A DNA stretch of 64,000 nt from Huntiella abstrusa. Taxonomy: Eukaryota > Ascomycota > Sordariomycetes > Microascales > Ceratocystidaceae. Location: NCBI GenBank assembly GCA_025685495.1, contig JAJNMT010000215.1, positions 186,001 through 250,000 of the forward strand. The letters run 5' to 3'. Positions 22,198 to 32,452 of this stretch are shown one piece after another (the first letter of the stretch is position 1; each line of letters begins with the position of its first letter). The notes beneath the pieces are model-generated. The model was not told the origin of the DNA. It was given only the letters and a program-made list of their open reading frames with translations, and did not search any database. The position numbers and the translations under genes are program-made.

Positions 22198-25100
22198 TTA
22201 CCCGTCCATGTCAGCATCAACCTCTAATAAGGAAGGATCAACAACAACGTCGGTCCCGCCATTCGGCATCGTCACGGCCGGATATGTCGCCTGATTTTGA
22301 CTACTAGTGAAAACAACAGGGGGTGCGGCCGGGTTATAATAAGGCGGAGGTGCCGCTAGGAATTGAGGCTGCAGGTGTTGTGGGGATTGTTGACCCAACT
22401 GTGGCAAGTTTGGTAATTGCATTTGTGGGAAGTTGTGAATTTGATGCGCGTGGTGTTGTTGAAAGTGTTGCGGCACATGGTGCTGCTGCATTTGGGGATA
22501 AGAGTGTAATTCCATACCCATTGGAATATGTCCTTGGTGCTGTTGCTGTTGCATTTGTAAATGCATTTGCATCTCATACGCCTGTTGTTGTTGAATCGCC
22601 TGGTGTTCCGCCAATGCCCTCGCCTGTTCTTGCCTCAACTGTTCTTGCCTCAATTGCTCTTGCCTCAACTGCTCCATCATGTTTCGTTCCTCCTCCCGTC
22701 TCTGTAACTCCAATACCCTTCTTCCTTCCTCTTCCATCAAAAGTCTCTGTCGTTCAGCAACAAGCCACAAACCATACTGAGCCTTCCACAGCGTAAAAGC
22801 CCCTTCCATCCAACCTTTACCCGCCGTTTCATAAACCGCCCATTTATCAATTTCACAACCATAGAACCAATCTTTTCTTCGTTCTCGTTTCCGTGCCCGG
22901 TTCCTCCGGGAGTCTGATTCGGTTTCCGGTGATTCTGGTCGGTTACTATCGTGGTACACAATAGAACGTACGTATGGTGCTACGTCGGTTGTAATTAAGG
23001 ATAAAGGTCGGTCGAAAACGGAAGGATCAATTGCGTTGGCCCAGGTTATCACTGACGCGGCGATAGAGTCAAAGGCAAGAGAAAATAATGGCCGGGTTAT
23101 AGTAGGCGGTGGTGGCTGCGTAAATGATGTTGACAAACGAGTGCGAAGAAGTTCTGAAGTAGACGTTTTATCGGGAATGTTCATGACCGTCCGAATAGAA
23201 AGGGCTTTCATATATGTTGAAAGAGAAAGAGATAAGTCATGGTGGCGTATAGTCGGTTCGGCATCAAGGAAAGTTGCACCAAGGGGGTTATCTTCCCGTT
23301 TCTTAACGGTACATTCCGGATGTGTAGCGTCAATAGACGTAGAGTACCTTCCCCCCAAAGCCGAAAGTGATAAGATATCGGCAGCAGAAATCATCTCCGC
23401 CGCCTTATCAAACTCCTCCAAAGCAGCAAGATTCCCCCGTCTATCTTTAACATGCTCGTCAAAAACAACCTCCTCATGACCGTTCCATCCCCAAATATCG
23501 ACTCCAAACTCTCTCGTGATAGTCTCGCCTTCAGAACTCAACCCTATACCGTCATACAATCCACCCTCACTAACGACTCTCACAGTATCTCCATTCTCAT
23601 CTAAATCACAACCCTTTGGCCATCTTGCAAGAACCCAACCAAAGCCACCTTTTTGGTCACCAACTCCCATCTGACACCAAAACTGCAACTGCGTAAGAGC
23701 CCCACGGATATCTCCGCCGCGTTCTGCCAAGACTGATTCGACGGCATGTCGAGGAAGTATGTGTCCTTCCGAAGCGGCTATAAGTAGTAAAGAGTCAAGT
23801 GTCTCGGGAACAGGCGGCGCACGAAGCCGGAAAATAGCTTGTAAAGGAAGCGTGGAAAGTGGCAGCAACGTCTCATCGTTACAAGTAATAACAAAAGGTC
23901 GTTTAGCCGTTACCATCAATGTAGTCAAGGTAGCCCAAAAAGCCTTGTCCTCTTCATACAAGATATCAGCCTCTTCAATCAGAATCAAAGACTGTTTTTG
24001 TGAAGCGGGTTCCTTGTCCTCCTTGGGCTTCTCTTCCTTGGGCTTCTCCTCTTTAACAACCTTCTTCCCAAAGAAGCCCGCCAAGCCACCCGCACTCGGC
24101 GCCTTCTTTCCATCAGTCCTCTTGACCAAATGATTCTTCGTCATATCACCAACCCGTTCCAAGACGTCCTTTCCTGCTCTTCTGGTTGCCGCGTTAATCT
24201 CAAACACTTCATACCCCAACTCTCTCGCAACCGCATAAACTGTCGCCGTCTTTCCGACACCCCGAGCACCGGAGATGACAACTGCATTTCCAATCTTGCC
24301 GCCATCGACATCCATGGCTCTCATGACACTTCGACGAGTCCCGTCTCTATCCGCGAGCCATTCATGCGCATTCTCATCGTCCGTCTCATAGGCGAGTTCC
24401 TCCTCGTTGTCATCCGCAATGAACCCGTCAAGTCTACCCTTCCTCTTTGGTCGTTTCTTAGTTTTGGTTGCTTTCTTGGGTGCTTGGCCAGTATGGATAG
24501 CATCGACCTTTAATGCGAGTAACCAATCTTTCAGAAGAAGCGCTTCCCGACCAGACTGAAGAACCTCCGATGCTTTCGTAGGCGCATACTTTGTCGTCCA
24601 AGCTGATGTCTCACACGTACATCTATCATACGCAGAAAGAACAAAAGGAAGCTGATCCCATAACCTCGCAACAAAAGCATGCGGTTTCGGCTTCATTTTC
24701 CTAGAAAGCTTAGAAGCAACAGCCAACTCATCTGAACTAGATTCTGAGTCCGAAGTCATTTGTGTAACACTAGGTAACGCCGTGCGCAGTTGTCCCCGTA
24801 TCCGCATTTGAACCTTCCTTCCACTTTCAACCCAGCGTTCTGGAACCTTTAAATCTTTGGGAACCGGTGCAAAGTCGTCTGCTGCAAGTTTCATACTTTT
24901 GAGGACCTCGTTAACGTCAAGTTGTTGTTGTAAACCTGCCAAGATCGACTCTGTTGGCGGTATAATAACTGGTTGTTGTTTCGACTTGCGCGGAAGATAT
25001 GGGATCTCCCTTGGTGTTGGTACTGAAACAACGTCACTGTCGTCGAGATCCCGAACATGAACCATATCTTTTGGTGGGAAAAGCGGATGAGCTGCCCCGG

Positions 25101-26067
25101 GAACCTTTAGTCCAGAATTCCTATTACTGAACGCCAAACCACCCTGAAGACCAGCATTTTGTCGACTAGCAGCTCTCTTTTGAGGCGAATATCCCGGTGT
25201 TGATAAAGAAACTGTATGGCGCTTAGATGCCGCTGGCGCCGGGGTCGTTGCCGGTGCTGCTGGTTCTGGCTTTGAAGATGCCGTGGTGGGTGCTTTCTTG
25301 AAAAACGGATGTGTGCTTTTCTTGTCGGCTGTCGAGGGCTGCTTTTTCTCGAGAATCGTAACTGGTGGTACCGGGATCTTGGGCGGGGCAATCACAATTG
25401 GCGTACGCTCAATGGCAACGGGATTTGGAGGTTTGTCAAGAATATCGGATATCAAGCTGGCAATACGTTTTCGTTCCTCGTCACTCGTCGTTCCATATCG
25501 TAATGTGACAATCATTTTTTTCCGTGGTCTGCCCCGTTTCGCAGGAGGTTGACTTGGTTCCGGCAGAGGCTTTGCTTTCGGCTTAGGAGGGGATCCGAGA
25601 GTACCAGTTTTAAGGTTAAATTTAAGCACCTTCTGAGGTTTAGTGATATTCTCCGTCTCGGGTATAGATGTAGGTATAGAAACCGGCGGTTCAACCGATG
25701 AGCAAATCCGGGCAGAGAACATAGCGTCTACCGGCGGAGAAGACCCCGCTATTCTGTTATAAGCCGGCGGGCTACTAACAAGATGCATATATTCCTCATC
25801 AACCTCTCCATCAGCATCCGCCTCATCGTCATAGTCGGCTCCAATTTCAGATGTCGGTATTATAGGTTCGGGCTCCCGAGGCTTCACTAAGCTAATTAAA
25901 GTTCCTTGGCGTTTGCGACTGGTACTTGCTGGTTCTTCATTTGCGAGGGTCTTGCGTTTCTTTCGAGAACCGGATTGTGATGTATCGGAGAGATCGGAGG
26001 TGCTATCGGGAGGTACGGGCCTCGATGCTTTGAAGAATGGATGGAGTTTTGTATCGGACACCGTCAT
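22198..26067 (-). CDS. ELG1: Elg1/ATAD5, large subunit of the PCNA-unloading RFC-like complex
   Basis: Large subunit of the alternative clamp loader that removes PCNA, preferentially SUMO- or ubiquitin-modified, from DNA after replication. A single exon of 1289 residues. The N-terminal 480 residues are disordered, with two HPFFK motifs (9-13 and 253-257) that look like PCNA-interaction or SIM-adjacent motifs. WTTKYAPTKASEVL (490-503) is the conserved entry to the AAA+ core. Walker A is GARGVGKT (600-607), then ELGYEVFEINAATRRAGKDV and DMTKNHLV, which are diagnostic of Elg1. Walker B is LILIEEADIL (694-703). The C-terminal region has WFYGCEIDKWAVYETAG and ends in a 120-residue Gln-rich tail. 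The length and motifs exclude Rfc1, Rad24 and Ctf18. Divergent from UTP8. Confidence 0.92.
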   Translation of the reverse strand: MTVSDTKLHPFFKASRPVPPDSTSDLSDTSQSGSRKKRKTLANEEPASTSRKRQGTLISLVKPREPEPIIPTSEIGADYDDEADADGEVDEEYMHLVSSPPAYNRIAGSSPPVDAMFSARICSSVEPPVSIPTSIPETENITKPQKVLKFNLKTGTLGSPPKPKAKPLPEPSQPPAKRGRPRKKMIVTLRYGTTSDEERKRIASLISDILDKPPNPVAIERTPIVIAPPKIPVPPVTILEKKQPSTADKKSTHPFFKKAPTTASSKPEPAAPATTPAPAASKRHTVSLSTPGYSPQKRAASRQNAGLQGGLAFSNRNSGLKVPGAAHPLFPPKDMVHVRDLDDSDVVSVPTPREIPYLPRKSKQQPVIIPPTESILAGLQQQLDVNEVLKSMKLAADDFAPVPKDLKVPERWVESGRKVQMRIRGQLRTALPSVTQMTSDSESSSDELAVASKLSRKMKPKPHAFVARLWDQLPFVLSAYDRCTCETSAWTTKYAPTKASEVLQSGREALLLKDWLLALKVDAIHTGQAPKKATKTKKRPKRKGRLDGFIADDNEEELAYETDDENAHEWLADRDGTRRSVMRAMDVDGGKIGNAVVISGARGVGKTATVYAVARELGYEVFEINAATRRAGKDVLERVGDMTKNHLVKRTDGKKAPSAGGLAGFFGKKVVKEEKPKEEKPKEDKEPASQKQSLILIEEADILYEEDKAFWATLTTLMVTAKRPFVITCNDETLLPLSTLPLQAIFRLRAPPVPETLDSLLLIAASEGHILPRHAVESVLAERGGDIRGALTQLQFWCQMGVGDQKGGFGWVLARWPKGCDLDENGDTVRVVSEGGLYDGIGLSSEGETITREFGVDIWGWNGHEEVVFDEHVKDRRGNLAALEEFDKAAEMISAADILSLSALGGRYSTSIDATHPECTVKKREDNPLGATFLDAEPTIRHHDLSLSLSTYMKALSIRTVMNIPDKTSTSELLRTRLSTSFTQPPPPTITRPLFSLAFDSIAASVITWANAIDPSVFDRPLSLITTDVAPYVRSIVYHDSNRPESPETESDSRRNRARKRERRKDWFYGCEIDKWAVYETAGKGWMEGAFTLWKAQYGLWLVAERQRLLMEEEGRRVLELQRREEERNMMEQLRQEQLRQEQLRQEQARALAEHQAIQQQQAYEMQMHLQMQQQQHQGHIPMGMELHSYPQMQQHHVPQHFQQHHAHQIHNFPQMQLPNLPQLGQQSPQHLQPQFLAAPPPYYNPAAPPVVFTSSQNQATYPAVTMPNGGTDVVVDPSLLEVDADMDG

Positions 26068-26564
26068 TTTGGCCGGTTATGGGTGTATATGAATTTGCAT
26101 GCGTAACTTATGAAAACGAGAATGTAGAAACCTGTCGAAAACAATATGCAAAATGAAACCAACAACAACGATGCAGCTTGTCTAAGTGTCTATGTATGCA
26201 CCAATAAATGTATATATCTCTTCACACCTTCAAAATCTCCTAATCCCAAAATACCTTCCAGACGTCGTCGAAGCAACAGCCAATTCGGAAGGATCCCCCC
26301 AGTAATCCTTCCCTTCTTCCCCAAATCGACGCGTTGATCGCGTTCTCTTTTAAATGGGTTTGCCAGGTGCAACCAGCCGCCATGTAAGTGCACACCGCCT
26401 ACCTTAACTGGAAAGATAAGGTATCCACCCCACTATTGCTTACTCAGCTAATTCTGCCCAAAATTATTTTTTTGGTATGGATGCGCAAAGGTTGAGAATT
26501 CTCGCGATGCGAAGCGCTTGAGCTATGAGAGTGTAGCTTTTTTTGGTGTATTTGTACGTTTAAA
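26068..26564. promoter_or_regulatory. Divergent promoter between ELG1 and UTP8
   Basis: A 497-bp spacer between two divergent start codons. I see no strong named motif, only AT-rich stretches and a TATGTATGC tract near 26190. No gene is supported inside. Confidence 0.4.
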
Positions 26565-29331
26565 ATGTCGAGTAACTATAGAATACGAAAGCCCTATGTC
26601 TTGGCTACCCTGCCGAGACCTTTTAACCCCGAGACTGGGAAGTTTACCGTCGGAAGGGTCTTTGGACATTCTTTGGATTCGCCCAGAAGACAGAGAACTG
26701 AGGTTATCGCGGCCATTGACGGTGAGAGTGTTAACCTTTACGATGTAAGTATTTTCTGGTCTCCCTCTAACATACCCAGCGCTAATCATGTCATCTTCAT
26801 AGATCACTTCTTCCTCCCTAATCACCTCCCATCCCGTCTCTCCCGAACAATCCTTCACGTGCCCTCCGATTTCTCTTCGTCTCCGGCTACCTGCTCCAAC
26901 CGGCACTGTCCGCTTCACCTACGCCGTAACCCGCACCGGAAAGTCCAAGCCCAAGCAACGTCTCACCTGCTTCATCGACAGCGTCTCTCTCACTGGAAAA
27001 GCCACCACTGTCACTTTAACCGCCGCCATTCCCACCGCCTCGCCCATCTGCCACATCGATGCCTCAACTGTCGTTGCCGCCAGTTCCGAGGAGGGCCCCG
27101 CTTTCGATGGAAACGTCCTTGCTGTTGCTGAGAATGGAGAGATTTTCTGCTTCGAGTCCAAGGCTGATCTTAGATTGAAGTGGACTGCTGAGGCGAAGGC
27201 CTTGGCTCAGGATGAGGTTAGCCCGTTCAATGAACTGTCTGTACACACTGCGGCCGTTGTGCCCGCTGGAGATGCCATTGACGGACTCTTCGAGGGCGAT
27301 TCTGGCGCCGTTGAATCTGCCTTTTCTAAGACTCTTGACCCCGCTGCGAAAGCTCGCGCCGACGTGCTAGTCCTCGTAGCCAGCGCTAAGAGACAAAACG
27401 CCCCCGTTGAACGTCTCGTTGTCGCTCTTGCCGTCTCTCGCCCTGTAACCTCCTCCGAAACTGCCCCTCCTCTCGTCAAGCTCATTGTTTCTCCTCTTCC
27501 GGAACCCGCTAAGCTCCCCGCGGATGCTGAGAGAGATTACACTCTGCATGTCAAGGCTGGCTCTCTTGCCATGCTTGCTAATGAATATCTCTATGTCTAC
27601 TCTATCGCCTCCGCTATTCCCAGGGTCACTGCTACCATGGCGAGACCTGCCGCTACCAGTGTTCTTCCCCTTTCTAACCACAGTCTTTTGACCGCTTCGC
27701 GCACCGCGGCTGCCGTTGTTAACCCCGTTTTCGCTTCTGTTCAGGCTTCCCTCGCTCTGGACCTTTCCGCTATCAAGGAGACCACCGCACCATTCACTCT
27801 GTACCTTGCCTTCAAGAAGGTTAACCTCGTCATTGGTCTTCTCGGTGACCGTCTCGTTGCCCTCCCCGTCGAACAGCCCCGTATTGCCGGTCGCAAGCGT
27901 CGCGCTGAGGGTCTTCTTATCGATTCTATCGGTCGTGGTTCCGCCAGAGATGGTCTCGCCAAGAGACCCAAGACCGCTTCTGCTGTTGAGTTCTTCGCCA
28001 CCCCTCTTCCTGGAACTGCCACGGAAGAATACGTCAAGACTCTTGGTCCTGAGATGGCGGCTGCCGATGACCTTCTTGCCAAGGGTAACACTGCTGCTTT
28101 CGATGCGCTCCTGGCCCCCCATTTTGGCCTGGTCGTTGGTGACGATGGCGAGTGGATTGTTAAGGGCTCCACTGGTTACCCCATTGCCGACCGCCGGTGG
28201 ATCCTCTTTGCGCTTGCGCGGGTCTTTGCACTCGATGAGCCTGAGGTTCTCCAGGAGGAAGGTGAGGATGCCCCCGCTGCGACGGAGAGACTTCCTGAGT
28301 TGAGAGTGACATTGCCGGATAGCAATGCGCTGACTTACCTTGCTGAGGCTGGCCACTTGACGTTGAGAAATGTACGGGCCGCTTTCAGAGCGCAGTTGGA
28401 GACGCAGGAGGCGGAAGTGCCGGATTCGCACTTGGCGAGGGAAATTATTGATCGTTTGGTCGAGTCAGATGTCACGATGGAGTTGTTAGCTGGGTACATT
28501 GCCGGAAGTAAGCTGGATTCTGTGGAACTTCTCAGTGCCATTCTTGCGCTTATGCGTAGTCTGGGTTTCTTGAATGAGCCTTCCTCGGACATGGTCATTG
28601 AGGATAACGAGGAAGCCGACGTCCAAATGCAACTCGCCCTCCTTGAAAGAGACCTCGAAACTGCCGAATCATACCTCCTCTCCGATGACATCCGCTCGCA
28701 AACCCTGGGAATCGCCTTTGGTAAGCTCGCTTCACATAGCTCTTCAGCAACCGTCGCCGCTCTCCGCACTACTGTTTCCCCTCCACAAGTTCTCTGCCTC
28801 ATTCGCCTTCTCCGCGCCGAGTTACTTAACGGCGAATGGACTACCCGCTACCTTGACAGTCCTCCTTCCGAAGACACCGAGAGTGAATCTGAGACTACTA
28901 CTGAAGGCTTAGGGTTACTCGCCGATTTACTCTCCCGGTGTATCGATGCGGTGGGTATGTTGGGATGGATTGTCCATGAAGGTGGTGAACGCAGCGACAT
29001 GACTGATTTCCTGGGTGCCTTGAAATTGGAAGTTTCGGCGGCATTGGAGGGATTGGAAGAGTGCATTGTTCTTAACGGTGTTCTCTCGGGTGTCCTTCGT
29101 CACGCGGATGCTCTCTCTAGACAGGCTGCCATGTTATCTGCGAGAGACGGCAGAGCGGAGAAGGTTGTTGCTGTTGCTGGTCTTGGAGCATTGCCTTTTG
29201 GATATACCGAGGTTGAAAGTGGGTGGAAGATTGGAAAAGGTGGTGAAGTTGTTCGAAGAACACATAGAGAGATGGAGCATGTGTTGAGTAAGGGGACTAG
29301 GGTTTATTCTCTTGAGAGACTTGAGTTTTAG
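26565..29331 (+). CDS. UTP8: Utp8-like U3 snoRNP (tUTP) component
   Basis: Component of the t-UTP subcomplex of the small-subunit processome, acting in the nucleolus on pre-18S rRNA and rDNA transcription; yeast Utp8 also affects tRNA export. Exons 26565-26744 and 26803-29331 (GTAAGT donor, branch CTAAC/CTAAT, ATAG acceptor) encode 902 residues. The N-terminus YRIRKPYVLATLPRPF, VGRVFGH, VIAAIDGESVNLYD and TSHPVSPEQSFTCPP matches the conserved start of the Utp8 beta-propeller. The central 500 residues continue the propeller and the C-terminal third is helical (LLAGYIAGSKLDSVELLSAI). Codon bias is strong, giving a long antisense shadow frame, as expected for a highly expressed gene. Assignment rests on the N-terminal motifs; I am fairly but not fully sure. 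Confidence 0.75.
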
Positions 29332-32300
29332 GCTTAGTGGGGCTTTTTTTGTTTTGATATGTTTGAACATATGTAGGCGTTTTGGGTTCTTTTCAGTTTG
29401 TTAATAAAATGATATGTATCTTGAGAGGTTGCTTTTCAATTGTATCTATCTTCAAAACGTCACAGTATATTGTTAGGGTTGTAATAGGATTGAATTGTTT
29501 AGTGGGGAACGTGTAACCCTGTGTTCATCGGGTAAGAAGTATGTAATCAAATGAGGCCTTCTATAGACAATGATCTTCAAATCTATGAGTGCTGCCAATA
29601 TGCAAAGGAGATCCTCGTTTCTCGGTTTGTTTCCAAGATCCATCTCGGCTTTTTTCTCAAGCAGTCGTGTATAATTCCAGAAGACAAGATTGACCAAACC
29701 GCCAAAAACCCAAACACATTGGCGGTTTGATCGTAGTCCAGGAGAGTTTTATCCATTGTAGGGCAGAAGAGGCCTCTGCGAAGCCAGTGGATTGTTTTGG
29801 TCCTTTCCTTTTCTTTGTTATAGTGCTTTGACGTACTTTCTGTGAGTAAGTACGGGGATTTGACAGGGTGGAACGGACTACTGGTGCCGGTTGGGCTGGA
29901 TGGATACTACTGTCCACGGACGGGGGACGGGCCGGATAGCGGTGGGTTTTGGTTGGCGATATGAGGTTATTTAGGTGGTTGGTGGGATAATTAGACTTGT
30001 TATTGTGAAGGATGAATAGGATGGTCTATAGGGAGTCTTTGTCAGCGGCGTGGGGGACGAGACGCTGGACATGCGGGATTACATACTAGTTCCCCCAATG
30101 CTATACATACATACGTGGATGTACATACGTCACTAACTGCGGCGAGACAATCTTCATGCATCCATCTATAGCTAGCTAAACTAGAGAAGAAACTAAGACA
30201 AGGAAAGAAGGAAAAAAAGGGGGTTGTTTCTACAAACGCTATGCGTTCCATGCAGACACTTAGTATCCATGAAGCTGAGACGAGTATCGTCTACCTGTCT
30301 GAAATGGGCATCGTGAAAACGGGAAGGGAGGTCTTCTCTGCACGGAAAAAAGGTTATTTTACGGGGGTCAGAGCGGGTGAGACGGTAGCGAGAGGCGTGG
30401 ACGTCGCGGGGGATACCTATGTACATACGTATTTACAATACACACTTGGAGAGACTTTCCTACCAGGGAAAATACATAAGCGGTTTCCTTTTAACCATGG
30501 CAAGTGGCAAATATGATGTCAATTATGAACACCATCCAAGGACGAAATTGCCTTTGTTCAAGAGATACAAGATTGTAATCAGGTCACGTACACTGTCTAA
30601 GCCTTCATATGATGTCACTTTTTCTCAGCTGTAGCCCTGTTCTCACCTTTTCATCACGGCATATAGCCCTAAAATTCCAATCCAAGTGCCCACACCGAGA
30701 CCTTCTTTCCACCTCGTGCCTTCTTTGTCTGGCCTGGGAAAGGCCTGTCAGATAACGTCTTGTTCTTGTCTTGTCCGTTATGTCTTGCTTCTTCATTCTG
30801 TGCGCCCCTCCTTCCTTCAAGCCCCTCCGACGCTATCGCCACCCCTGAAACGAAAATCAGACACCCCCATGTGTAGTTCGGATTGGGTTTAACCCTATTG
30901 TTGGATTCTGGTACGTCACAGTGCAGAAGAATAAAGGTATTTTTGATCAGGGTGGTATTAGACAAGTGCGATCAAAAGGAATGCAGATATTGAAGATGGC
31001 TTGCATTGGAAAATGTGACGTGGTGGTCTTCGGAAGGGGCGTTGCGGCCTAACGCATGTAACATGGACGTGGCGACGGAAAGAACGTACCAAGGAAGGGG
31101 GTATGTTCTAACGAATGATGATGGTATTTGTGGGTGTTAAGGGGAAGGAACTTACGGAGGGAAGGCATTGGGATTGGGTGATGTCATGGGGTGGCGGAGG
31201 AAGGAGCATTTTGAATAGAAGGGGATGTTGCAGGGAGTGGATGGGATGGATGGGAAGGGACGACGACTGCGGATGGGCAGCTATGCATGTGGATGCATGA
31301 TTTATTGGATGGGCGGAGCGGGGGTTTACAGTGGCTGCAGGAACCGGAAGTGATTCTGTAAGTCTACCCACCGATCACTCCGGGCCAAGAATAAACCAAA
31401 ACAACGCACCCCCCCAAAAAAAGCAAACCCCCACCCCAACGTATCCCATAGACGTGGCTTCCCAAAATGTTTGGTCTTGCATGGATCTCTGCCATGTACC
31501 TGTTTGAGAAAGGCCTCTTGTTCATGCATTACGTCCAGAAGTTGCTGTATTTGGGCAGCGTGGCGAGAAGAGAGAATAGAAGTTGTTCAAGGGGCGTCGT
31601 TGTTGCTTTTTTTGGGCTTTTGGAAGATGTGTGACGTTTGGAGGATGCGAAAGGATGGACTTGGTTACATACGAATGGCAATGTCTTGGACGTATAAGAT
31701 AAGGGTTGTGAAGGGTATGTAAGGGGTCGGTCCGGATGGACGAGGAGGGAGGTTGATATTGGGTTTTTGAGATTGAGCCTCTTTTTTGGGATGTTTTTGT
31801 GTCTGTGTTCATGTCTGTGTTTAGAATTTGTCCTTCCAATGAATGAAAGAGGCGTCGTAGTTAAGCCATGTCTGTCAGGCAGACTATAGCATATACCCCC
31901 ATCTCCTTCTTTGTCCCAAGCGTCTCAAGCAAAGCGTATGTGTGTACTTGCCCGTCCGGCTCCCTTGTTCTTTCTTTCTTTCCCCAATCACCCCGGCTGT
32001 TTCACCTGTGCTTCTTCGTCTATACTTCTACTTTGACCGGGGTATATCCTCGACCAAAAAAAACCCAGGGTTTCTAAATGGGGGACTTGCACGAGACATG
32101 GACAGTGAGAAGAAGAAGGAACGAGGAGGCCCGCTGAATACATATATCGTGAGAAGGCCTCGTGGTGGGCCTCGTTGGGTAGATTGTTTCCATTCATGTT
32201 TCTCTTTTTTCTATCTTTCTTGTGAACTGGCTTCATTTACAGTGTTTTTAGAATTCGTTTTCCCTTTAGATTTCCCTTTCTCTATCCTTCTCAACCCCCC

Positions 32301-32452
32301 TTCTACATGGCCAGCCCGTGAATCAAAAACCCAGGAACTCCGGCCCGGCTCTCCGTTCTTCTCCGTGAGAAGATACGTCTGAAAATCACCCCGCCAACAA
32401 TCCTTCTTCCTCCTTCCCTTTCTTCTCCCCCCAATTCCACAATCCGCCCAAA
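29332..32452. other. Large spacer between UTP8 and the DUF8035-like gene
   Basis: About 3.1 kb with no secure gene. It carries TACATAC-type tracts (30104-30130, 30419-30428). A 45-codon ATG frame lies at 30498-30634 (plus). On the minus strand between about 31160 and 31700 several intron-like signals frame short coding-like pieces (see findings). The last 500 bp before 32453 are T/C-rich and resemble a promoter and leader. Confidence 0.4.

Noticed and set aside
27367..28431. 354-codon minus-strand frame inside UTP8
   Set aside because: Antisense shadow of a gene with strong codon bias; its translation is low-complexity Arg/Ser/Gly and has no domain.
31471..31722. 83-codon plus frame in the spacer before the DUF8035-like gene
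   Set aside because: Cys/Trp-rich reading of the opposite strand of the splice-signal cluster; no support on its own.
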